Of a stretch of DNA of 21,059 nt, positions 14,707 through 19,917 are shown piece by piece (positions within the stretch are counted from its first letter, which is position 1; every line of letters starts with the position of its first letter). The position numbers were made by a program, and so were the translations under genes. The stretch is from CAZKWG01 sp964615375 (GTDB lineage: Bacteria > Myxococcota_A > UBA796 > CAZKWG01). The stretch covers positions 1-21,059 of the forward strand of contig CAZTOW010000088.1 of assembly GCA_964615375.1 (NCBI GenBank), written 5' to 3'. Below the pieces are notes generated by a model. The model ran no database searches, had not been told where the DNA came from, and worked only from the letters and a program-made list of their open reading frames with translations.

Positions 14707-16626
14707 CTACGGTGCATGCGGGGGGTAGTAGGCCACCCCCCGCCCAAACCCCACCCGCCTCAGCCGCCCGTCCTCGGCCATCTCCCCCAGGATCTTCCGC
14801 GCCACCCGGTCCTCCACCTCCGCCCGCACCGCCAGGCCCGCCCGCGTGACGCGGCCCTCCGCAGCGACGATCTCCAGCGCCAGCGCCTCGATTTGGGCGC
14901 GCTCGGCCCGCGTGTCCCGCCGCCTGGGCTGATCCTCCAAGGCCAGCTCCACGGTGGTCACCGCCACGTAGTCCTGCTGGTTCCCGCGCCCTTCGCCAGG
15001 GCGCAGGCGCCCCTCGGCGACCAGGCGCGACAGCGCGCGACCGGCGGTGCTTGTGCTCGCGCCGGTGGCCTCCACCAGCATGGCGCGGGTGACCCGGCCG
15101 CGCGCCTCGACGAGCTTCAGCGCGACCAAGCTCGCCTCATCGACCGTGCGCTGCTCGGGCCTTGCCGGTGGCGGCGAGGCAGGTCGCGCCGAGGGCTTCT
15201 GCTTCGGGGGGCCGAGCTTGAGCGTGGGCGGTGCAGGCTCAGCAGCGGGCGACGGTGGCGCCCGCGCAGGAAGCGCTGGGAGGCGGGCCTTCGGCCAGCC
15301 CTCCCCGACCTTGTTGTTCTCCGACCGAGCGGCGATGTCCTCGATGCTCCCCGCCGCGCTGCCCGTCGGCCGCGACAGCCGATACAGACCCTCGCGTCCG
15401 CCAGGGTTCGCCAGGAACAGGCGGCCCGCTCGGGTGAGCGCCTGGAGCACGCGACGCGCGGTGGCCAGCGAACCGCCCAGCTCAGCCTGGAGCCCCCTGG
15501 AGGTGACGCCGGGCTCGATGGCGGCGAGGCGAAGCGCGGCCTCGACCGCAGGGCCAGGCGGGGGCCCGGCGTCCTCACGCGCGGTGGCGAGGCTGTACCA
15601 GCTCGCGGGGCCGGCGCCGTGGAGGCGCACGAGGCCGTCCGCGCGGAGCTGACGCAGGCCAGATTTCACCTGCCACTCGCTGAGCCCGAGCTCTGCCACG
15701 AGCTGACTCGCGGTCGCCGCCCCGACGGCCAGGCGCTCCAACAGGCGGCGGCGAGCCAGCACGGGCGGCGCAGGCCGCGGTGAGGTGGCAGGCTGAAGGT
15801 GAAGCGGGAGGTGCTGGGGCTCGATGCGCCCGCCGACAGCCTCGAGTGAGCTGGCCCTCAGGGTGTTGCAGAGGTCGCGCACGTTGCCCGGCCAGGGGTG
15901 TGGGACCAGGAGCTGCGCGGCCTCATCGGTGAGCACCCACGGCGGGCGCCCATCTGGCGGAGACAGCCGAGACACGATCCCATGCGCTATTGGGATGATG
16001 TCTTCCGGGCGGTCGCGCAGCGCTGGGACCTCGATGTGGACCTGCGCGAGCCGATGGTAGAGATCCTCTCTGAACCGCCCTCTGGCGACGAGCTCCTGGA
16101 GGTCCGCGTGCGAGGCGGAGACGATGCAGACGTCCGCGCGCTCCTCCTCGCGCCCCCCAACGGGGGTAAACGTGCCCTCCGAGAGCACGCGCAGCAGCAT
16201 GGCCTGGACCCGTAGATCCAGCTCGCCGATCTCATCCAAGAACAGGGTGCCCTTGTCCGCCAGCTTGAAGTAGCCGCGCTCGTTGTTGGCGGCGCCCGTG
16301 AACGCGCCGCGCACATGGCCGAACAGGTGCGACGCGGCGAGGTCGGGGGTCAGGTTCGCGCAGTTGAGCACGCGCATGGCGCCCCTGCGCCCGCTGCAGC
16401 GATGGATGTAGTGGGCCACCAGCTCCTTGCCGGTGCCCGTCTCGCCGCGCAGGACGACATGGTAGCGACTGCGGGCCGCCCGATATGCCCGCCAGATCGT
16501 GGTGAGCAGCGCGGGGCTGTCTCCCAGGAGCCCGTGCTCCTTGGGATCTGCGCCAGGGGGCCAGGAGTGTGGCCTGGATCCCTGATCTTGCAGTTCACAG
16601 CGTTGGGCGGTCCCTTTCGTGGTCAT
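14707..16626 (-). CDS. σ54-dependent transcriptional activator with four C-terminal winged-helix modules
   Basis: 639-aa AAA+ activator of the bacterial enhancer-binding class that remodels σ54 RNA polymerase. Walker A GETGTGKE at 61-68, the σ54-contacting loop GAFTGA at 107-112, Walker B LFLDEIGE at 128-135, arginine-finger segment RFREDLYHRL (184-193), and WPGNVRDL (245-252) are all intact. It lacks any N-terminal receiver, GAF or FHA sensor and lacks the usual Fis-type HTH. Instead it has four winged-helix-like units: about 292-346, 360-418, 497-556 and 577-635, each with a helix-turn-helix and a 'dGrlr...' wing, with a Pro/Ala-rich linker at about 445-495. Repeated winged helices could read several DNA sites or sense a ligand. 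Start ATG 16626; a strong σ70-like promoter lies about 200 bp upstream. Confidence 0.92.
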   Translation of the reverse strand: MTTKGTAQRCELQDQGSRPHSWPPGADPKEHGLLGDSPALLTTIWRAYRAARSRYHVVLRGETGTGKELVAHYIHRCSGRRGAMRVLNCANLTPDLAASHLFGHVRGAFTGAANNERGYFKLADKGTLFLDEIGELDLRVQAMLLRVLSEGTFTPVGGREEERADVCIVSASHADLQELVARGRFREDLYHRLAQVHIEVPALRDRPEDIIPIAHGIVSRLSPPDGRPPWVLTDEAAQLLVPHPWPGNVRDLCNTLRASSLEAVGGRIEPQHLPLHLQPATSPRPAPPVLARRRLLERLAVGAATASQLVAELGLSEWQVKSGLRQLRADGLVRLHGAGPASWYSLATAREDAGPPPGPAVEAALRLAAIEPGVTSRGLQAELGGSLATARRVLQALTRAGRLFLANPGGREGLYRLSRPTGSAAGSIEDIAARSENNKVGEGWPKARLPALPARAPPSPAAEPAPPTLKLGPPKQKPSARPASPPPARPEQRTVDEASLVALKLVEARGRVTRAMLVEATGASTSTAGRALSRLVAEGRLRPGEGRGNQQDYVAVTTVELALEDQPRRRDTRAERAQIEALALEIVAAEGRVTRAGLAVRAEVEDRVARKILGEMAEDGRLRRVGFGRGVAYYPPHAP

Positions 16627-16706
16627 CCACCGCTCTGGGTGACAGATCCGAGCTTAGACAAGCCCCCACTCGATGGATACCCCCTGAAACAGAGGCGGAC
16701 AGATTC

Positions 16707-16722
16707 TGGCTGGTGCCTCGCA
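16707..16722 (+). promoter_or_regulatory. Candidate σ54 (-24/-12) promoter reading toward 17034 and 17200
   Basis: TGGCTGGTGCCTCGCA has the invariant GG (16708-16709) and GC (16720-16721) exactly 10 nt apart and agrees with TGGCACG-N4-TTGCA at most other positions. It points to the plus-strand genes and sits beside the divergent σ54 activator, the arrangement expected for an activator and its target. It is over 300 bp from the nearest plus start, and such matches arise by chance in GC-rich DNA. Confidence 0.3.
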
Positions 16723-16765
16723 CGAGGGAGCTTGCCCGCGTCGGGTGCTGAAACTAGATGTCATT

Positions 16766-16791
16766 GTTCCGATGCGCACAGCGCACGGAAC
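16766..16791. promoter_or_regulatory. Dyad operator or attenuator-like hairpin in the leader of the σ54 activator gene
   Basis: GTTCCG (16766-16771) pairs with CGGAAC (16786-16791), and within it TGCGC (16773-16777) pairs with GCGCA (16781-16785) around ACA; only one base (16772) is unpaired. That is 11 bp of near-perfect dyad about 29-54 nt downstream of the predicted start of the minus-strand transcript. It fits an operator for autoregulation or a 5'-UTR hairpin. Confidence 0.55.
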
Positions 16792-16826
16792 GGACAGCGC
16801 CCGAGGAGCCAGCGCTCCAACAGAAA

Positions 16827-16854
16827 AATATACAACCCATAATGACGATATCAA
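16827..16854 (-). promoter_or_regulatory. σ70-type promoter for the σ54 activator gene
   Basis: On the minus strand, TTGATA (16849-16854) and TATATT (16827-16832) are separated by 16 nt; each matches its consensus hexamer at five of six positions. It lies in one of the few AT-rich patches of the window. Transcription would start near 16820 and leave a leader of about 194 nt before the ATG at 16626, containing the dyad at 16766-16791. The rest of 16627-17033 holds only short stems (16805-16818, 16719-16730) and no supported gene. Confidence 0.62.
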
Positions 16855-17022
16855 GCCTTGTATTCAGGATCCGGCCAGCCTTGCCCAATTATCGGGGACT
16901 ACCCACACATCTCTTATGCGGTAATGGGATGAGTGTCGGCTGGGGCGCCCTCGGGCGTCACGGACGATCCACCACGAAGCGGCCCGCCGAGGTGTTGCGA
17001 CCACCCCGACGAGCCTGAGCAC

Positions 17023-17028
17023 AGGAGA
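17023..17028 (+). promoter_or_regulatory. Strong ribosome binding site for 29-aa ORF
   Basis: AGGAGA (17023-17028), followed by GAGAC, gives a 5-nt spacing to the ATG at 17034. It is one of the clearest Shine-Dalgarno sites in the window and is the main evidence that the tiny frame after it is translated. Confidence 0.7.
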
Positions 17029-17033
17029 GAGAC

Positions 17034-17123
17034 ATGACCTCTACCCCCACGCCTGCGGCGATCTTCGCCCGCAAGGCCGCTCACGTCAATCTGCGTCCAC
17101 GCAGGTTCATGGCCATCTCCTGA
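17034..17123 (+). CDS. 29-aa small protein or leader peptide
   Basis: Short frame too small for ordinary gene calling. It begins MTSTPTPAAIFARKAAHVNL, continues with a basic PRRF stretch, and ends at TGA 17121-17123. The strong ribosome site at 17023-17028 is the main support. The composition is basic (Arg/Lys/His-rich second half) with no transmembrane segment and no obvious amino-acid run of a classical attenuator. It ends 76 nt before the 151-aa gene and is likely on the same transcript. It could be a regulatory leader peptide, a small toxin-like or modified peptide, or the remnant of a longer gene. Function unknown. Confidence 0.5.
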   Translation: MTSTPTPAAIFARKAAHVNLRPRRFMAIS

Positions 17124-17199
17124 CCGCTCGAACCGGCGGATAGCGAACTGTCCGCCGCCAACCGCCGGAACCAGTCTGGCGGGCAGGGAGAAGTGTGCC

Positions 17200-17655
17200 A
17201 TGGATTTCGTCCTTCAGATCGAGACCTGCACCGACCGCGCGACCTACGAGCTCCTGATCGAGGCGCTAGGCGGTGAATCCCTGGACGTGCAACGAGACAA
17301 GAAGACCGAGGCCCGACTCGCCTTCGAGGCCACGCTGAGCGAGAGCCAGCGCGCGCCTTACGTCGAGGCCATCGACGCGCTGAGCGACGCCGCCACGCTC
17401 CGCGAGGAGGCCGCCGTGCGAGTGGGCCTGGCCTTCGGGGTCGGGGTCGGCGCGGCCGTCACGGCCTACCCGGAGCAGCCCTCCGATGAGCTGGTGGCCG
17501 TGGCCTCCAAGGTGGTGGCGGCGGTGATCGGCTCGCCGCTGCCCCCGCCGGTCGCGCACGAGGTCGCGGGCCTGGTCCTGCGCACGCTGGCGCGGCTGTC
17601 GGGGAGGGTGGCGACCGTGCGGGTCGCGGCGCCCCATGGAGACAGCGAGGGGTAG
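17200..17655 (+). CDS. Hypothetical protein, 151 aa, between two σ54-type ATPase genes
   Basis: I do not recognise this family. The first 70 residues are acidic and α/β-like (MDFVLQIETCTDRATYELLI; many Glu/Asp). Residues about 70-135 are two hydrophobic Ala/Val/Gly-rich stretches (VGLAFGVGVGAAVTAYP; VAVASKVVAAVIGSPLPPPV), which could be membrane-associated helices or a buried core; they are not long enough to call clear transmembrane spans. The C-terminus is basic then acidic (ATVRVAAPHGDSEG). The start has GGGAG (17186-17190) 9 nt before the ATG. It follows the 29-aa frame and ends before a UUCG hairpin terminator, so the transcription unit is probably these two genes. Position between two AAA+ regulators suggests a shared regulated function. 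Confidence 0.8.
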   Translation: MDFVLQIETCTDRATYELLIEALGGESLDVQRDKKTEARLAFEATLSESQRAPYVEAIDALSDAATLREEAAVRVGLAFGVGVGAAVTAYPEQPSDELVAVASKVVAAVIGSPLPPPVAHEVAGLVLRTLARLSGRVATVRVAAPHGDSEG

Positions 17656-17686
17656 CGAACACCCACAGCCGCTTGCGCAAGAGCCT

Positions 17687-17712
17687 GAGCCCCGGCGTTC
17701 GCGTCGGGGCTC
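17687..17712. terminator. Intrinsic terminator hairpin with UUCG loop, between convergent genes
   Basis: GAGCCCCGGCG (17687-17697) pairs with CGTCGGGGCTC (17702-17712), 11 bp including one G·U, closed by the very stable TTCG tetraloop (17698-17701). It lies between the plus stop at 17655 and the minus stop at 17743, so it can serve both directions. No long T-run follows, as is common in GC-rich genomes. The perfect palindrome CTTGCGCAAG (17672-17681) lies just before it. Confidence 0.7.
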
Positions 17713-17742
17713 GCTGTCTCTCGGTCATCTGCCTTCCACGGG

Positions 17743-18822
17743 CTACGTGAAGCTCACTCCTGGCGCGAGCCTGTAGGTGCGCGTCGGGCCTTCCTGCTCG
17801 ACCACCAGGACGCTGAGGGCCACCATCGCGTCGAGCTTCTTGACCTGTGCTCGAACGTCAGCGCTGCTGCGCGGGCCGACCTTCCACTTGATGTGACCAT
17901 CGCGGTTCAGGTCTGCGAGCGCTCGGTGAACGTCGAGAGCATGGAGCCCATGCTCAGCCAGCACTCTCTCCGAGAGCTTCGGGGTCATGGTGATGATGAA
18001 GCGGAGGTTCATGTTGCGCGCGCTGAGGGCGTTGTGGAGCTGCCTGCCGGTGATCTGCTCGCCCTCTGCTTCGATGACGAGCTTGCAGAGAAGGTGCTCC
18101 AGCTCCAGGATGTTTCCCCGCCACATCTGATTGAGGAGGGCGTGCTCGATGTCCGCGGGCAGGGGGGGCACCTCCAGCCCGGCGAGGCCGGGGTGATGCT
18201 GAAGGATGTGGCGGGCCAGAAGCAGCACATCGTCTCCACGATCTGCCACCTGTGGCACGAGGATGTCGACCTCGCGAATACGAGCCAGGAGGTCGGCTCT
18301 GAGGGGATCTGGCTGCACGGCTTCCAGGCGGGACTCTGTCGTCGTGGAGATCAGGCGCAGGTCGAGCGGCACCCCGTCGCTCATCGTGAGCACCTGGAAC
18401 TGCAACATCTTGAGCAGATGAACGAGCTGCGCCTGTGCGGAGAGCGGTAGCCCATCCACGTCGTCCAGCACCAGGGTTCCTCCGTGCGCCTGAGCGATCA
18501 GGCAGTCTGGATCGAGCCGCCCCCTGTCGAGACCGGGCGAGGAGCGGCCGAACAGCCTGACCTCGTTCTCCGCCTGTGCCAGGGTCGGACAGGACACCCA
18601 CACCAGCGGACCCGCGCGACCGCTCAAGCCATGCATCTGGGCTGCATGGACCGACTTCCCTGTGCCGTGCTCGCCGACCAGCAGGACGTTCAGCCGGGTT
18701 CGGGCGGCCACATCGAGGTCGATGAGGAGGTTCTTGTAGGCAGGGCTCTCCCCGACGAGGGTGGGGAGGTGCATGGGTGTGCTCGCGCCGGCAGAGGTGT
18801 CGATGATGGTCGCGCTGGGCAT
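17743..18822 (-). CDS. Degenerate σ54-type AAA+ ATPase lacking the GAFTGA loop
   Basis: 359-aa AAA+ protein of the enhancer-binding class. Walker A GEHGTGKS at 50-57, Walker B LVLDDVDG at 117-124, an arginine-finger-like RADLLARIREVDI (175-187) and a WRGNILELEH sensor-2 segment (234-243) are present. At the place of GAFTGA the sequence reads LFGRSSPGLDRGRLDP (from 90), so the σ54-contact loop is missing and σ54 activation is unlikely. A winged-helix-like C-terminus (about 285-355, HRALADLNRDGHIKWKVG) could bind DNA or protein. It may be a repressor or a partner of the intact activator at 14707-16626, or an NTP-driven switch. Start taken as ATG 18822; a GTG at 18858 would add 12 residues, and neither has a good ribosome site. 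Confidence 0.85.
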   Translation of the reverse strand: MPSATIIDTSAGASTPMHLPTLVGESPAYKNLLIDLDVAARTRLNVLLVGEHGTGKSVHAAQMHGLSGRAGPLVWVSCPTLAQAENEVRLFGRSSPGLDRGRLDPDCLIAQAHGGTLVLDDVDGLPLSAQAQLVHLLKMLQFQVLTMSDGVPLDLRLISTTTESRLEAVQPDPLRADLLARIREVDILVPQVADRGDDVLLLARHILQHHPGLAGLEVPPLPADIEHALLNQMWRGNILELEHLLCKLVIEAEGEQITGRQLHNALSARNMNLRFIITMTPKLSERVLAEHGLHALDVHRALADLNRDGHIKWKVGPRSSADVRAQVKKLDAMVALSVLVVEQEGPTRTYRLAPGVSFT

Positions 18823-19039
18823 GGGCTGTCTGGGGTTGGGGGTGGGCGGACTGAACACCAGTTCGGTGATGGTATCAGGGGCTGGGGTTCGGCGGTGTCA
18901 GGGGGGCCATAAACTGTCCGCATATCCGAAGGGGAAAGGTGAAGCGCTAGAATGCTGGACATCCGTCTTGGGGGGGCGCCTCGTTGATTGTGCCTGACTG
19001 CGGCGAGTCTGCACACCGACCCTGCCACGCGGGACGCCC

Positions 19040-19070
19040 CCCCCCGAGCGCCTGACGACCGCTCGGGGGG
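19040..19070. repeat. GC-rich hairpin in divergent intergenic region
   Basis: CCCCCCGAGCG (19040-19050) and CGCTCGGGGGG (19060-19070) are perfect 11-bp complements with a 9-nt loop. Because both flanking genes read outward, it is upstream of both rather than at a transcript end. It may be an insulator-type terminator, a protein site, or part of an unseen transcript. Confidence 0.6.
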
Positions 19071-19131
19071 AGGGATGGGGCGCGGGCGTCCTGCAAGCGC
19101 GCATCAGCGACCGGGCCGCAGGGGTGCAACG

Positions 19132-19140
19132 TGGTATAGT
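19132..19140 (+). promoter_or_regulatory. Extended -10 promoter for the EAD-like/TPR gene pair
   Basis: TGGTATAGT is an extended -10 element (TG-N-TATAGT, hexamer at 19135-19140 matching TATAAT at five of six). The -35 region is poor, as is normal for extended -10 promoters. Predicted start is near 19147, immediately before the dyad at 19153-19171, about 70 nt before the ATG at 19216. Confidence 0.55.
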
Positions 19141-19152
19141 AGTCTTGATGCT

Positions 19153-19171
19153 TGAGAATCACAGATTCTCA
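19153..19171. promoter_or_regulatory. Operator-like perfect dyad
   Basis: TGAGAATCACAGATTCTCA is a perfect 8-bp inverted repeat with a 3-nt centre, AT-richer than its surroundings. It begins 12 nt after the -10 hexamer, so a bound dimeric repressor would block transcription start or escape. Two-turn HTH dimers commonly bind dyads of this size. The regulator is not known; the divergent winged-helix ATPase is a candidate. Confidence 0.65.
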
Positions 19172-19215
19172 GGTTGATGCCATCATGAGAACAGCCATCG
19201 CGAGAGAAGTAGCCC

Positions 19216-19917
19216 ATGCACACCACCCAGAGTCTGGAGCAGCTCCTCTCCGAGCTGTTCACCCCCGCAGAGCTGCGTCGCTGGCTTCGAGGACGTAGCG
19301 AGGAGAGCGCTCGCCTGGTGGACGCCATCCCTGATGATCCCGTGGCCCCTGCCGAGCTGGCGCACCAGGCCACCCGTGCGCTGGTCCGCTTCGGGCTGAT
19401 TGATGGGACATTCTTCGATGACCTCGTGCGCGAGCGCCCTGCCCAGGCGCCCCGCATCCGAGCGGTTCAGTCTGGATGGCGAGCCCAGTGGGTGTCCGCG
19501 AGGGCGCGCTCGATTCTCGCCCTCGCGGCGCCGGTCCTGGTCGGACTCGCGCTCTGGCTCCTGAGCCGGGACCATCCGAGCGCGGCCCCACAGGTTGCGC
19601 CCGTCGTCTCGATCGAGGATGCCAGGCCGTCACCTGGAGGTGCAGACCAAGAACCTCAGCTCGCTCCCGCTGCGAGTGCGCCACCCTCTGGCCAGGAGGC
19701 TGGGCCCGCCTCAACGGAGGCTCCTCCGCCGAAGGACGCTACGCCCGATCCCGCTGCCGTGCCAGCAGCGACCCCCTCGTCGACCAGGAAAACGACCACG
19801 TTGTCCAACAGCCCGGTTCGTGCGGGAGGGGACGCCAACATCGAAGGCGATGACATCACAATCGAGCGTAGCCCCATCAGCGCTGGCCAGGACGTGAACA
19901 TCGGGAGCAGTCCATGA
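19216..19917 (+). CDS. Membrane protein with N-terminal effector-associated-domain-like (EAD) region
   Basis: 233-aa single-pass membrane protein. Residues 5-85 (QLLSELFTPAELRRWLRG, then PAELAHQATRALVRFGLIDG and FFDDLVRERP) are an all-helical domain like the effector-associated/death-like adaptor domains I know from predicted conflict and cell-death loci of myxobacteria and related groups. Residues about 97-117 (ARSILALAAPVLVGLALWLL) form one transmembrane helix after a basic stretch, placing the N-domain in the cytoplasm. A long Pro/Ala/Ser-rich extracytoplasmic linker (120-195) follows. The last 35 residues carry two 20-residue repeats of SP-x-x-AG-x-D-x-NI type (199 and 219). It overlaps the next gene as ATGA (19914-19917). 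Likely role: transmembrane adaptor recruiting cytoplasmic partners through homotypic EAD contacts; this is inference. Confidence 0.8.
   Translation: MHTTQSLEQLLSELFTPAELRRWLRGRSEESARLVDAIPDDPVAPAELAHQATRALVRFGLIDGTFFDDLVRERPAQAPRIRAVQSGWRAQWVSARARSILALAAPVLVGLALWLLSRDHPSAAPQVAPVVSIEDARPSPGGADQEPQLAPAASAPPSGQEAGPASTEAPPPKDATPDPAAVPAATPSSTRKTTTLSNSPVRAGGDANIEGDDITIERSPISAGQDVNIGSSP

Larger units (their letters stand above)
18859..19215. other. Divergent intergenic control region
   Basis: About 357 bp between the degenerate ATPase (minus) and the EAD-like gene (plus). It holds a GC-rich hairpin, an extended -10 element and an operator-like dyad (listed separately), plus homopolymer runs of C (19037-19045) and G (18971-18977). 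No gene is supported here and I found no good minus-strand promoter. Confidence 0.6.

Noticed and set aside
16758..17018. 86-aa plus-strand frame in the activator/peptide intergenic region
   Set aside because: No ribosome site, poor composition, and it runs over the predicted minus-strand promoter and dyad.
16695..18921. Octamer CTGTCCGC (either strand) at 16695, 17148 and 18914 in regulatory regions, as a shared operator
   Set aside because: The same octamer also occurs twice within cas3 near 4160-4185, so it is not specific to these regions.
18990..19032. σ54-like TGGCAG...TGCA on the minus strand
   Set aside because: GG and GC are 12 nt apart rather than 10, so it does not fit a -24/-12 promoter.
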